From the NCBI GenBank assembly GCA_016710075.1, contig JADJLO010000001.1, positions 124,001-188,000 of the forward strand: 64,000 bases of DNA, given 5' to 3'. The translations under genes were made by a program, and so were the position numbers. Under the pieces are notes generated by a model. The model had not been told where the DNA came from. It saw nothing but the letters and a program-made list of their open reading frames with translations, and made no database searches. Below, in pieces: positions 1 through 9,443 of this stretch (positions within the stretch are counted from its first letter, which is position 1; each line of letters starts with the position of its first letter). The stretch is from Acidobacteriota bacterium (GTDB taxonomy: Bacteria > Acidobacteriota > Blastocatellia > RBC074).

Positions 1-291
1 GATCCGGGATCGACCCATCGAGTCATGTGGGTGCGGCTGATGAATCAAGAGTCGGGATTGATCATAGTCCTGGTTGAAATCGATGAGGACCGGGCGAAAG
101 GCCGCATGGATCATTTCGGATTTCATGTTGCTTCACGGGCTGAGGTTGATGAGATAGCGGCGCGGGCCCGTGTCGCAGGCATCCTTGTTGATGAGCCTCA
201 ATATGCGGGTCCGGTAGTCGGTTATTTCTGCACGATCAGCGATCCTGATGGAAATGTCCTGGAATTTTCGGCGGAACAGCTAAAAGCCTGA
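1..291 (+). CDS. VOC (glyoxalase/bleomycin-resistance) family protein, C-terminal part
   Basis: The frame is open to the left edge of the window, so the gene begins upstream and only about the last 96 residues are visible. They contain the second half of a VOC fold: a segment starting DHFGFHVAS, then SDPDGNVLEFS near the end, whose Glu is the usual metal ligand of this superfamily. The stop lies 20 bp before trpE on the same strand, so the gene could be the first visible member of the tryptophan operon or simply sit ahead of it. Substrate cannot be inferred. The internal ATG at 25 is unlikely to be the true start because it would cut into the fold. Confidence 0.75.
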   Translation, partial: DPGSTHRVMWVRLMNQESGLIIVLVEIDEDRAKGRMDHFGFHVASRAEVDEIAARARVAGILVDEPQYAGPVVGYFCTISDPDGNVLEFSAEQLKA

Positions 292-310
292 TAGTCACGG
301 ATTTTGAATT

Positions 311-1831
311 ATGCCTCCGATAACACCATCTACATTTGAGGAATTCCTCACGCTTGCGGGACAGGGAACGGTCGTGCCGCTGGTCAAGACGGTAATGGCC
401 GATCTGCTGACTCCAGTTTCGGCGTATCTGCGGATTGAGAAGCAGGCGGGGCAGGCTTTTCTGCTTGAATCGATCGAAGGCGGTGAGAAGATCGCGCGCT
501 ATTCATTTCTGGGCTGTTCACCGCACAGGATACTCAGGGCAAGGAATCGGCAGGATGTGCCACAGGGGTGCACCGCAATAACGATTGAGAGGGCCGACGG
601 GGGCAGTGAAGAAATTGTCGCTCCGATGATCGATGTCCTGCGCGATATGATGCATCGCCAGCGTCCGGTTAAGGTGCAGGGGTTGCCTCCTTTTTCCTGC
701 GGGGCCGTTGGTTATTTCGGCTACGATGCCGTCAGGTGGTTCGAGCAGTTGCCGGATGAGGCGCAGGACGATCTGGGGCTGGACACGGCCATAGTCATGT
801 TCTATTCGAGCCTGTTGGCCTTCGATCACGTCAAGCATCAGATACACATCATTGCCAATGTCTTTACCGACGGGGCGACGGATGCGGGCTCATTGCGAGA
901 GAAGTATATCGCGGCCTGCAGCGAGATAGCGCGTCTGGAAGCTTCGCTGCTGGTTCCGGTCGAGCCTCCTCCGGCGGTGCGACGCACCGAGCCACTCCAG
1001 ATCAGATCGAATATGAGCCGGGAGTACTACCTTTCGTGTATCGAGCGGATAAAAGAGTACATCCGCGCCGGCGACGTGTTTCAAGTGGTCTTCTCGCAGC
1101 GCTTCGAAACGGATCTGGTCTCTCATCCTTTTCAGGTTTACAGGTCGCTGCGAGTCATCAACCCGTCGCCTTATATGTTCTACCTTAAACTGGGCGGTGA
1201 TGAGACGCTGCTCGGAGCCTCCCCGGAGATGCTTGTCCGCTGCAATGATGGGAATCTCGAATACAGGCCGATTGCGGGAACTCACCCGCGCGGAGTTACC
1301 GAAGCAGAGGACAGGCAGCTTGAAGAGAATCTGAAATCGGATGAAAAGGAGAAAGCTGAGCATGTCATGCTCGTCGATCTTGGGAGGAACGATCTCGGCC
1401 GGGTTTCCGAATACGGCTCTGTCAGGGTCGCCGACCTGATGTTCGTCGAGAAGTTTTCTCATGTCATGCATCTTGTTTCGTCGTTGACATCCAGGTTGAG
1501 AGGCGATCTCGATTGTTTTGACGCTCTGGCCGCGACATTTCCGGCTGGAACGCTCTCAGGCGCGCCCAAGGTCCGTGCCATGGAGATTATCGACCAACTT
1601 GAACCCACGCGACGCGGAGCCTACGCCGGTTCCGTCATGTATTTCGATTATTCCGGCAATCTCGATTCCTGCATAGTTCTGAGAACGATGTATTCGAGAG
1701 GGAAGAAAGCCTACGTTCAGGCGGGCGGCGGAATTGTCGCCGACTCAGTGCCGGATACTGAATTTACGGAGACGGTCAATAAATCGCGCGCATTGATACG
1801 CGCCATAGAAATGGCGGAGAAAGAGCTATGA
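311..1831 (+). CDS. trpE: Anthranilate synthase component I
   Basis: This 506-residue protein has the normal length for TrpE, which converts chorismate and ammonia to anthranilate together with TrpG. An N-terminal region with FLLES around residue 50 matches the tryptophan feedback-binding motif. The chorismate-binding domain follows, with GASPEMLVR, PIAGTHPRG, LVDLGRNDLGRV and the FPAGTLSGAPK signature. It is the first gene of a trpEGDCFBA-order operon. Its stop overlaps the next start in an ATGA, which suggests translational coupling to the PPIase gene. No leader peptide or attenuator is visible in the 20 bp before it, so operon control must lie upstream of the VOC gene or elsewhere. Confidence 0.97.
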   Translation: MPPITPSTFEEFLTLAGQGTVVPLVKTVMADLLTPVSAYLRIEKQAGQAFLLESIEGGEKIARYSFLGCSPHRILRARNRQDVPQGCTAITIERADGGSEEIVAPMIDVLRDMMHRQRPVKVQGLPPFSCGAVGYFGYDAVRWFEQLPDEAQDDLGLDTAIVMFYSSLLAFDHVKHQIHIIANVFTDGATDAGSLREKYIAACSEIARLEASLLVPVEPPPAVRRTEPLQIRSNMSREYYLSCIERIKEYIRAGDVFQVVFSQRFETDLVSHPFQVYRSLRVINPSPYMFYLKLGGDETLLGASPEMLVRCNDGNLEYRPIAGTHPRGVTEAEDRQLEENLKSDEKEKAEHVMLVDLGRNDLGRVSEYGSVRVADLMFVEKFSHVMHLVSSLTSRLRGDLDCFDALAATFPAGTLSGAPKVRAMEIIDQLEPTRRGAYAGSVMYFDYSGNLDSCIVLRTMYSRGKKAYVQAGGGIVADSVPDTEFTETVNKSRALIRAIEMAEKEL

Positions 1832-2994
1832 AATTTTCCGTGATGCTGAAACCTGAATCGCGAATTCTGTTCCCCTTTCTTTTATTATTGTTTCTGACGA
1901 TGACAGCGATTGCGCAGCCTCCGCGCAAGAAGAATGCTCCTCCTCCGGGCGCCGAGCCTCCACCTGTCTCGCTTGAAGAAGCCGGAAAGCTGGAGGCGGT
2001 TATTCTGACCGATCTCGGCTTGATCCGCTTCGAATTCTATCCGGACAAGGCCCCTAAGCACGTTCAGAATTTTATCAAAAATGCGCGTGCCGGCTTTTAC
2101 GATGGCTCGGCATTTTTCAGGGTAATTGAGCGCGGAATAGTTCAGGGTGGCGACCCGCTTCTCAAGGACCCGAAGACTCCGAGGGCACGCTGGGGAAGTG
2201 GCGCATTGAGCCAGCTCCCCGATGAGTTTTCCGACGTCAAACATGTTCGCGGAACCATTTCGACCGCGAGAATTCCAGGCAGAGCAAACAGTGGAGGGTC
2301 TCAATTCTTCATCTGCGCGTCCGGTCAACAGCAGCTCGACGGACAATATTCGGCATTCGGTCAGGTGACCGAGGGGATCGAAGTGGTCGATCAGATATCG
2401 ATGGTTCCGGCCGACGCCGATCAGAAGACCGTCAATCCGGTAAAGATCGTCAGCATCAAAATTGAGCCGAAGCGGGAGGAACCGTTCAAGGATGCGACCG
2501 TTGATGAGATGCGCAAGGAGATCCTGCTGCGCACCAGCCTTGGAGATATCACTCTCGCCCTTGATCCGGCGCTTGCCCCGGATCACTGCCGCAATTTCCT
2601 CAAACTGGTTCAGACCGGCTGGTTCGATCACACTGCGTTTCATCGCATTATCAAAGGATTTGTGGTTCAGGGCGGACTCGGCACAACCAGGGCCGGCGAA
2701 AAACCTCATTATGCCGATAAATGGGTGAGAACACTCAAGGGCGAATTCACACAGACTCGAAAACATATTCGAGGCGTGCTCTCTATGGCCAGAACCGATG
2801 ATCCCAATTCCGCGTCGACTTCGTTCTTCATCGTGCTCGCCCCGGCTGAAAATCTGGACGGCAAATATACGATCTTTGGCAAGGTTGTCGACGGCTTTGA
2901 GGTTCTGGACAGGCTTGAGGCGGTTCAGCGCCGGCCTGACATGCAGACTCCCGTCGAGAGAATCGAACTGATCGAGGCTGTCATCAAGCCGTGA
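1828..2994 (+). CDS. Exported peptidyl-prolyl cis-trans isomerase with two cyclophilin domains
   Basis: The 388-residue protein begins with a signal peptide (hydrophobic run LFPFLLLLFLTM, then AIAQ). Two cyclophilin-type domains follow, at roughly residues 50-215 and 230-388. Each carries the phenylalanine and glutamine signature (AFFRVIERGIVQGGD, then TAFHRIIKGFVVQGG; later GGSQFFICAS and SASTSFFIVLA). It should act on secreted proteins in the periplasm. A Pro-rich stretch separates the signal from the first domain. The start overlaps the trpE stop by four bases, so it is part of the tryptophan operon although it has no role in that pathway. Confidence 0.93.
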   Translation: MKFSVMLKPESRILFPFLLLLFLTMTAIAQPPRKKNAPPPGAEPPPVSLEEAGKLEAVILTDLGLIRFEFYPDKAPKHVQNFIKNARAGFYDGSAFFRVIERGIVQGGDPLLKDPKTPRARWGSGALSQLPDEFSDVKHVRGTISTARIPGRANSGGSQFFICASGQQQLDGQYSAFGQVTEGIEVVDQISMVPADADQKTVNPVKIVSIKIEPKREEPFKDATVDEMRKEILLRTSLGDITLALDPALAPDHCRNFLKLVQTGWFDHTAFHRIIKGFVVQGGLGTTRAGEKPHYADKWVRTLKGEFTQTRKHIRGVLSMARTDDPNSASTSFFIVLAPAENLDGKYTIFGKVVDGFEVLDRLEAVQRRPDMQTPVERIELIEAVIKP

Positions 2995-3016
2995 TTATTC
3001 ATGAGGTGAGCGCTCA

Positions 3017-3883
3017 ATGAAGATTGAATATTTGATTACCTTGTTTTTCCTGCTCGCAATTTTGCCTGTTTCTACAGTTGCCCAGGGATTCGATAACAAG
3101 CCGGCAAACGGTGCGGGTGCCTCACGGCTGAGGCTGTCGAATTCTGATGAGATCGGAGCCGAATTTGACTCCGTGCCCTGCGCTAACAGTGACAGATTGA
3201 ATTCAGTCAAGGCACTTTTTGAGCGGATGGGCGCCGCCGATTCTGAGATCACCATTGAGAAGCGTAAGAAAGTCGAAAATCTGGTCATCCGGAAAACCGG
3301 TTCTCAATCGGACAGTGGAAAGATAATCATAGGAGCTCATTTCGATAAGACGGAGAAGGGCTGCGGGGCCGTCGATAATTGGAGCGGGGTTGTCACAATT
3401 GCCCATGTTTACAGGGCTCTGAGGGAGTATCTCCTGAACAAGACGATCATCTTTGTGGCTTTTGGCGATGAGGAGAAAGGGTTGAACGGCTCAAGAGAGA
3501 TGTCCGACGGCATTGAAAAAAACTCCCGGCAGGAGTACTGCGCGATGATCAATATCGACAGCCTTGGGATGGGCGCGGTCCAGGTTGCAGACAATCTTTC
3601 AAGCAGAAAACTTGTCGATCTTTCAAAATCGGTCGCTGCTGATCTGAAGATACCTTTCAATCACTCGAATATTGCGGGCGGAGACGCCGATTCCACCTCC
3701 TTTTTGAATAAAGGCGTTGCGTCAGTGACGATTCACGGTTTGACGAATGAATGGCCCCTGATCCTTCATACTCAAAAAGACACGGCGGCAAAAGTAAATG
3801 CGACTGCCGTGTATCTTGGCTACAGGCTCGTTCTTGAGATGCTGATGAGGATAGACAGTTCTCCCTGCAGCGCCTTCAGGTGA
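3017..3883 (+). CDS. Exported M28-family zinc aminopeptidase
   Basis: This 288-residue protein has an N-terminal signal peptide (YLITLFFLLAILPVS, then TVAQG). It carries the di-zinc ligand series of M28 peptidases in order: GAHFD, AVDNWSG, AFGDEEKG, NIDSLG and LHTQKDT. The zinc His, Asp, Glu, Asp and His and the catalytic Glu all appear present, so an active extracytoplasmic aminopeptidase is likely. It lies 22 bp after the PPIase and 6 bp before trpG, which places it inside the operon. Peptide substrate is unknown. Confidence 0.9.
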   Translation: MKIEYLITLFFLLAILPVSTVAQGFDNKPANGAGASRLRLSNSDEIGAEFDSVPCANSDRLNSVKALFERMGAADSEITIEKRKKVENLVIRKTGSQSDSGKIIIGAHFDKTEKGCGAVDNWSGVVTIAHVYRALREYLLNKTIIFVAFGDEEKGLNGSREMSDGIEKNSRQEYCAMINIDSLGMGAVQVADNLSSRKLVDLSKSVAADLKIPFNHSNIAGGDADSTSFLNKGVASVTIHGLTNEWPLILHTQKDTAAKVNATAVYLGYRLVLEMLMRIDSSPCSAFR

Positions 3884-3889
3884 AGATAT

Positions 3890-4474
3890 ATGATTCTGGT
3901 CATCGATAATTACGACTCATTCACATACAACCTTGTTCAATATCTGGGGGAACTCGGTGCTGGACTTCCGGTTGCCGGAGATATCAAGGTTGCGCGCAAC
4001 GACAAGATCACGATCGAAGAGATAGCTGCTCTTTCTCCGGAGCGGATTCTGCTTTCACCAGGCCCTTGCGATCCTGATCAGGCGGGGATCACGCTCGATG
4101 TCATACGAAATTTTGCCGGCAGGATTCCGATTCTGGGAGTCTGTCTGGGGCATCAGGCGATAGGTCAGGCCTTCGGAGGCAGAGTCATTCGCGCTCCCTA
4201 CCTGATGCACGGGAAGACGAGTCAGATCCTGCACGACGGCCGGACGCTTTTCAAGGGGATCGAAAATCCATTTACTGCCACGCGTTATCATTCGCTGATC
4301 GTCGAGCGCGAAACGATTCCGCCGGTTCTTGAAATTTCAGCGACCACATCAGACGGTCTGGTGATGGGATTGCGTCACCGTGATTTCTTCTGTGAAGGTG
4401 TTCAATTCCATCCTGAATCGATCATGACGGCCGCCGGGAAACAGTTGCTGGGTAATTTTCTGAAACTGAACTGA
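3890..4474 (+). CDS. trpG: Anthranilate synthase component II (glutamine amidotransferase)
   Basis: The 194-residue class I glutamine amidotransferase supplies ammonia to TrpE. The N-terminus [18 protein letters not shown] is typical. The nucleophile Cys lies in [15 protein letters not shown], and the His-Glu pair in EGVQFHPES near the C-terminus. The length is normal. The stop overlaps the trpD start by one base. TrpG is separated from trpE by the two exported-protein genes, which is unusual for two subunits of one enzyme. Confidence 0.97.
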   Translation: MILVIDNYDSFTYNLVQYLGELGAGLPVAGDIKVARNDKITIEEIAALSPERILLSPGPCDPDQAGITLDVIRNFAGRIPILGVCLGHQAIGQAFGGRVIRAPYLMHGKTSQILHDGRTLFKGIENPFTATRYHSLIVERETIPPVLEISATTSDGLVMGLRHRDFFCEGVQFHPESIMTAAGKQLLGNFLKLN

Positions 4475-5486
4475 TGCTGATTTCGCTGCTCAACAAGATC
4501 ATTGCCGGGAGGGATCTTTCGCAGGAAGAGGCTGCAGAGTTGCTCGATTCGCTTCTTTCTGATCAGTCCACGGATGCACGGATCGCCGCCGTGCTCGTCG
4601 CTCTTGCTGCGAAGGGGGAGACGGTGGAGGAGCTCGCAGGTTTCGCCGAAACGATGCGTGCGCGATGTACTCACATTACGACCAGGCATGACGAATTTGT
4701 AGACACCTGCGGCACCGGCGGGAGTCCCGTCAAAACGATCAATGTCTCGACGGCGGCGGCGTTCGTTGTAGCCGCGGCCGGTGTTCCAGTGGCCAAGCAT
4801 GGGAATATCGGGGTGACGACAAAAGCGGGCAGCGCCGACGTTCTGCGGGTACTTGGAGTCAACGTCGATCTGCCGCCGGTCAGGGTGGGCCACATCTTCG
4901 ATGAGATCGGTGTCTGCTTCATGTTCGCGCCGCTTCATCACGAAGCGACAAAGCGTGTGGCTTCCGTCCGTCGCGACATCGGAATTCGAACGATATTCAA
5001 CCTTCTGGGGCCGCTGACAAATCCGGCCGGAGCTCCTTTTCAGGTGATTGGTGTCTCGCACGAACCCGCCTGCGAAAAACTCGCCGGGGCTCTTGCAAGA
5101 CTCGGCACGCAGCGCACCTGGATTGTCCGAGGGCAGGACGGGCTCGATGAGATTACGCTCGGCAACGATACCGTGGTCCACGAGGCAGCCAATGGAAAAG
5201 TCCGGCGCTTTGAGATCTGTCCGGAGGATTTCGGATTGAGCCGGGTGCAGATGAATGATATGCGCGGAGGCACTGCCCAAGAAAATGCGCAGTTGATTCT
5301 TGAGGTGCTTGAGGCTCGACGATCCGGGCCGGTTCGCGATCTGATCGCCGTCAATGCCGCGGCTTCTCTGGTAGTCGCCGGGCGCGAATCGAATCTGAAA
5401 AAGCATACGAACTTGCCTGCAGCGTCATCGTTGAAGGAAAAGCCTTGTCAAAGCTCGAATCGCTGCGAAGCTTGAGCAACTTATGA
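4474..5486 (+). CDS. trpD: Anthranilate phosphoribosyltransferase (frame broken near the 3' end)
   Basis: TrpD joins anthranilate to PRPP. Visible motifs are DTCGTGGSPVKTINVST (PRPP loop), KHGNIGVTTKAGSADVL and FNLLGPLTNPAG. The uninterrupted frame runs to 5475 but ends in an atypical tail after GRESNLKK. In another frame from about 5400 the sequence reads AYELACSVIVEGKAL and ends at 5486, the expected TrpD C-terminus, with an ATGA overlap onto trpC. One base appears to be missing in the A-run at 5398-5402. Merged coordinates assume this. A real frameshift would alter only the last 30 or so residues. Confidence 0.92.
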
Positions 5487-6272
5487 CTGATATTCTGGAA
5501 AAGATCATCTCGCACAAGCGTGACAGGTTGAACGATGCCAAACGAAATCTGCCGATCACTGAATTGATCGCTTCACTGCCCGATGTGAAGCCGGGTTCGA
5601 GATTCATCAATTCGCTCAAACGGGAAGGCGTCAACATCATTGCCGAAATCAAGCGCCGCTCTCCATCGAAGGGCGTGATCCGCGAGAATTTCGACCATTT
5701 GAGCATCGCTCGAAATTATTCGGAAAACGGCGCCGCGGCTATCTCGGTGCTGACCGAGGAGGACTTCTTCGACGGTTCGCTCGATTATCTGAAAGAGGTC
5801 AGAACAATCACAGGCCTGCCGCTGCTACGCAAGGATTTCATCTTCGACGATTACCAGATTTATGAGGCGCTGGCCGCAGGCCCGATGCGGTACTGATGAT
5901 TGCGGCCATGCTCGATGGCGTTCACATAAACGATCTGCTGCAGCAGGCTCACCATCTCGGACTTGATGTGCTCGTCGAAATTCATGACCGTGAAGAATTG
6001 GACAAAGTCATGAATTATGATGTCAGGATGCTGGGCATCAACAATCGCAACCTGAGAACTTTTCCACTTCCCTGGAGACATCGCTCGAACTGGCCGCGAA
6101 TCTGCCTGACTCGGTCACTATGGTGAGTGAAAGCGGCATCAGAACGAGAGACGACATCCGCAGGCTCCGTGGGGCGGGGTTCAGCGCTTTTCTGATCGGC
6201 GAAGAATTGATGCGCGCCGGTGACGAAGGCGCGGCTTTGAGAGATCTGATTCGGCCAGATGAAATTAGTTGA
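5483..6272 (+). CDS. trpC: Indole-3-glycerol phosphate synthase (two frame breaks)
   Basis: TrpC closes the indole ring to form indole-3-glycerol phosphate. The N-terminal frame shows IIAEIKRRSPSKG and LPLLRKDFIFDDYQIYEA, then breaks at about 5878-5883, where one base seems missing (…GCAGGCCCGATG… against an expected Ala-Gly-Ala-Asp). The middle frame gives MLDGVHINDLL, VEIHDREEL and LGINNRNLRTF, then breaks in the T-run at about 6060-6064. The last frame gives MVSESGIRTRDDI and FLIGEELMRAGD and stops at 6272. Rejoined, it is a normal 263-residue enzyme containing the expected Lys, Glu and Asn residues. Two sequencing indels are more likely than a double-mutant gene in a complete pathway. Confidence 0.9.
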
Positions 6273-6913
6273 GACCAGATGAGACCAGATGCAATATCAT
6301 AAAGCTCAAAATCTGCGGCATCACCTCGCTGGAAGACGCGCTGATCTCGGTTGATTGCGGAGCCGAATACCTGGGATTCAATTTTTTCCCGGCGAGCCCC
6401 AGATTTATCGCTCCTGATTTTGCGCGAGAGATCACCGATCAACTGCCGCCGGAGATTATCACCGCCGGTATTTTCGTGAATGAAGCCAGACCGGAGGATG
6501 TGATAGCCATTCTGGAAAAAGCCGGCGTGAAGATGGCACAGTTGCACGGCGATGAGAGCCCGGAATATTGCGAGAAAGTTGGCGCTCGGCGGGTGATCAA
6601 AGCGCTGAGAGTTACTCCTGATTTCGACGCCGGCGATGTTCTGAAATTCCCGGCGGAGGCAGTGCTGCTCGACGCCTTCGACAAGAAACTTTTTGGAGGC
6701 ACAGGGAAAACTCTCGACTGGGAGATCGCCGGAAAAGCCTCCCGACTGACCAGGCTCTTTCTTGCCGGAGGGTTGTCGCCTGAGAATATCGCTCAAGCCA
6801 TTGAGCAGGTCCGGCCTTTCGCTGTCGATGTAAACAGCGGTGTGGAGATTTCACCGGGCCGAAAAGACCCTGAAAAACTGAGAAAATTGAAAGAAGTGCT
6901 GGAGAAATACTGA
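6269..6913 (+). CDS. trpF: N-(5'-phosphoribosyl)anthranilate isomerase
   Basis: The 214-residue TIM barrel matches Trp[12 protein letters not shown] at the N-terminus with the catalytic Cys, [45 protein letters not shown] and VDVNSGVE at the end. The only in-frame start ahead of KLKICG is a TTG at 6269 that overlaps the trpC stop. A duplicated 10-mer (gagaccagat, 6271-6290) follows it. Given other indels nearby, the exact start is uncertain. The stop overlaps the trpB start by one base. Confidence 0.93.
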   Translation: MRPDETRCNIIKLKICGITSLEDALISVDCGAEYLGFNFFPASPRFIAPDFAREITDQLPPEIITAGIFVNEARPEDVIAILEKAGVKMAQLHGDESPEYCEKVGARRVIKALRVTPDFDAGDVLKFPAEAVLLDAFDKKLFGGTGKTLDWEIAGKASRLTRLFLAGGLSPENIAQAIEQVRPFAVDVNSGVEISPGRKDPEKLRKLKEVLEKY

Positions 6914-8121
6914 TGGATTTTACTGCGTTGCCCGATGCCGGCGGTCATTTCGGACCTTATGGCGGAAGTTTTGTGCCTGAGACCCTGATGCACCCGCTTG
7001 ATGAGTTGAAAGCGGCATACGACGAAGTGCGGGAGGATGAGGCATTCAATCGCGAGTTTCAAACGCTGCTCCGCGACTTTGTGGGACGGCCAACGCCGAT
7101 AACTTATTCCGCGAGGTTGAGCGACCACCTTGGCGGTGCGCGGATTTATCTTAAACGCGAGGATCTCAATCATACCGGCGCTCACAAGATCAACAATGCA
7201 CTCGGGCAGATTCTGCTTGCCAAAAGGATGGGCAAGCGTCGAATCATCGCCGAGACCGGAGCGGGTCAGCACGGAGTCGCTACCGCAACGGTTTGTGCGA
7301 TGACCGGTTTGAAGTGCGTCGTATACATGGGAACGGAAGACATGCGCCGTCAGGCGCTCAACGTTTTTCGGATGAGGCTGATGGGCGCCGAAGTCGTCGG
7401 TGTGGAGTCGGGCAGCAAAACTCTGAAGGACGCGATCAATGAGGCGCTGCGTGACTGGGTGACAAACGTCGGCGACACCCATTACCTGCTGGGTTCGGTT
7501 CTTGGCCCTCATCCCTATCCGATGATGGTGCGCGATTTTCAGAGCGTCATCGGCCGTGAGGCAAGAGCGCAGATGCTCGAACGCTGCGGCCGATTGCCCG
7601 ATTATCTGCTGGCCTGTGTCGGCGGGGGCAGCAATGCCATCGGCCTGTTCCATGCTTTTCTCAATGACGAGAAGGTCAAGATGATCGGAGTCGAGGCCGG
7701 CGGCCGCGGCATGGCGGTTGGCGAGCACGCGGCAAGATTTCTGGAAGAGGGCGGCGGCAGGATCGGAGTGCTGCAAGGCACACGCAGTTACGTGCTGCAG
7801 GATGATCGCGGGCAGATCGCCCCGACGCATTCCGTCTCGGCGGGCCTCGACTATCCCAGCATCGGCCCCGAGCACGCTCACCTGCACGACATCGGACGTG
7901 TCGAATACATTTCCGCCAGCGATGACGAAGCCCTCGAGGCTTTTCAGCTCCTCTCAAAAATGGAGGGGATCATACCGGCTCTTGAATCGGCTCACGCCAT
8001 CGCTTATCTCCTCAAACTGGCTCCACGCCTCTCAAAAGACGAGATCATCCTCGTCAACCTTTCGGGCCGCGGCGACAAGGACGTCAACTCCGTCGCTGAA
8101 ATACTCGGCGTAACTTTATAG
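6913..8121 (+). CDS. trpB: Tryptophan synthase beta subunit
   Basis: The 402-residue PLP enzyme condenses indole and serine. It contains [11 protein letters not shown], the PLP-lysine motif [27 protein letters not shown], the phosphate-binding GGGSNAIG and NLSGRGDKD near the C-terminus. All canonical residues seem intact. It couples to trpF by a one-base overlap. The alpha subunit gene is displaced by one unrelated gene (8161-9441). Confidence 0.98.
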   Translation: MDFTALPDAGGHFGPYGGSFVPETLMHPLDELKAAYDEVREDEAFNREFQTLLRDFVGRPTPITYSARLSDHLGGARIYLKREDLNHTGAHKINNALGQILLAKRMGKRRIIAETGAGQHGVATATVCAMTGLKCVVYMGTEDMRRQALNVFRMRLMGAEVVGVESGSKTLKDAINEALRDWVTNVGDTHYLLGSVLGPHPYPMMVRDFQSVIGREARAQMLERCGRLPDYLLACVGGGSNAIGLFHAFLNDEKVKMIGVEAGGRGMAVGEHAARFLEEGGGRIGVLQGTRSYVLQDDRGQIAPTHSVSAGLDYPSIGPEHAHLHDIGRVEYISASDDEALEAFQLLSKMEGIIPALESAHAIAYLLKLAPRLSKDEIILVNLSGRGDKDVNSVAEILGVTL

Positions 8122-8160
8122 ATAGGTTTAATATTATTTTCAGGAGAACCCAAGGATAAA

Positions 8161-9441
8161 ATGCGAGAACTGATAACAACATCGATATTGGCTGTAATTT
8201 TCTTGTTTGCCGCCGCATCACCTGGCTCGGCCCAGACGGCACAGACCGATAAGCAGGGCGCGGGCACAGTCCACAAGATCGACAGCAAACGGATTGTCAT
8301 CAAACCCGAATCTCTCCCCAAGCCATTCGAGACCAAATCCTCGATGAATTTTCCGAAAGTGGGAGCGCAGCCCGCCGGCGCCGGTTTGAGCCTGCCCCCA
8401 GGCTTCGAAATCAATGTCTTCTCAACTGGGGACTATAAAGATCCGCGGTGGGTGATCGAAGGGCCGAATGGCGATCTCTTCATCTCAGATGATCAGGCCA
8501 ACACCGTTTTTCTGCTGCGAGATTCCAACAAAGACGGAGTCATCGACAACAAGACGGAAAAGTTCACATTTCTCTCAGGGTTGAACCAGCCATTCGGAAT
8601 GGCAATACAGAATGGTTACTTTTATGTGGCCAACACCAACTCCGTCATGAGGTTCAAGTATCAGGCCGGACAGACGAAGATCGAAGATGCGGGTGAGAAG
8701 ATTGTGGATTTGCCCGGCAACGGCTATCGCCAGCATTGGACCCGCAACATCATCTTCAGCAAGGACGGCAGGAAGATGTATGTTTCGGTCGGGTCCGAAA
8801 GCAATGTCGGCGAAGAGGAACCAAGGCGCGCGGCGATCAATGAATACAATGCCGACGGCAGCGGCCACCGCGTCTTCGCCCCCGGAATTCGCAATCCAGT
8901 CGGACTGGCGTGGAATCCCGCGACAGGCGAACTCTGGACCGCCGTCAACGAACGCGATGGCCTCGGCGATGACCTTGTTCCCGATTATGCGACTTCAGTC
9001 AGGGACGGGGGTTTTTATGGCTGGCCCTATTCGTATATCGGCAAGAATCCCGAACCGCGAATGAAAGGCAAGGGCCAGGATCTGGTCGAAAAGGCCATCA
9101 TCCCCGATGTGCTTTTCGAGGCGCATTCCGCCGCGCTCGGTATAGTTTTTTATACCGGTAAGATGTTCCCGAAGGATTATTCAGGGGATGCATTTGTGGC
9201 TCTGCACGGGTCATGGAATCGCTCAAGTCGAAGCGGCTACAAAGTCGTCAGGATTCCTCTCAAAAACGGCAAACCCGAAGGCGGCTACGAGAACTTTCTT
9301 GTTGGCTGGGTTCAGGAAGATCTTGGCAAAGAGGTTTGGGGGAGACCTGTCGGACTTGCCATGATGAGGGATGGTTCATTGCTCGTCGTCGATGACGGCG
9401 GCAAGAAGATCTGGAGAATCACCTACAAAGGCAAGCGCTGA
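8161..9441 (+). CDS. Exported PQQ-dependent sugar/sorbosone-dehydrogenase-like beta-propeller protein
   Basis: The 426-residue protein has a signal peptide (ILAVIFLFAAASPGSAQ). The six-bladed propeller fold of soluble-glucose/sorbosone dehydrogenases follows: LPPGFEINVFSTG, GPNGDLFISD, GLNQPFGMAI, a TRNIIFSKDG blade, GIRNPVGLAWNP, GFYGWPYSYIG and ALHGSWNRS. A single EF-hand-like calcium loop (DSNKDGVID) lies near residue 125. It should oxidise a sugar or aldehyde in the periplasm using PQQ, but the substrate is not evident and PQQ use is inferred from family. It sits between trpB and trpA with spacings of 39 and 2 bp, so it is transcribed with them. Confidence 0.85.
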   Translation: MRELITTSILAVIFLFAAASPGSAQTAQTDKQGAGTVHKIDSKRIVIKPESLPKPFETKSSMNFPKVGAQPAGAGLSLPPGFEINVFSTGDYKDPRWVIEGPNGDLFISDDQANTVFLLRDSNKDGVIDNKTEKFTFLSGLNQPFGMAIQNGYFYVANTNSVMRFKYQAGQTKIEDAGEKIVDLPGNGYRQHWTRNIIFSKDGRKMYVSVGSESNVGEEEPRRAAINEYNADGSGHRVFAPGIRNPVGLAWNPATGELWTAVNERDGLGDDLVPDYATSVRDGGFYGWPYSYIGKNPEPRMKGKGQDLVEKAIIPDVLFEAHSAALGIVFYTGKMFPKDYSGDAFVALHGSWNRSSRSGYKVVRIPLKNGKPEGGYENFLVGWVQEDLGKEVWGRPVGLAMMRDGSLLVVDDGGKKIWRITYKGKR

Positions 9442-9443
9442 TC

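Noticed and set aside
890..1471. Long minus-strand open frame opposite trpE
   Set aside because: Shadow of the codon pattern of trpE; no ribosome site and no recognisable protein motif. The same holds for the many other frames opposite real genes.
4474..6272. trpD and trpC as pseudogenes
   Set aside because: The other frames continue conserved sequence without stops and the rest of the pathway is intact, which favours sequencing indels.
8521..8550. Dockerin-like calcium loop in the PQQ-type dehydrogenase (DSNKDGVID)
   Set aside because: Only one loop is present, whereas dockerins have two in tandem; single loops of this type are common in this dehydrogenase family.
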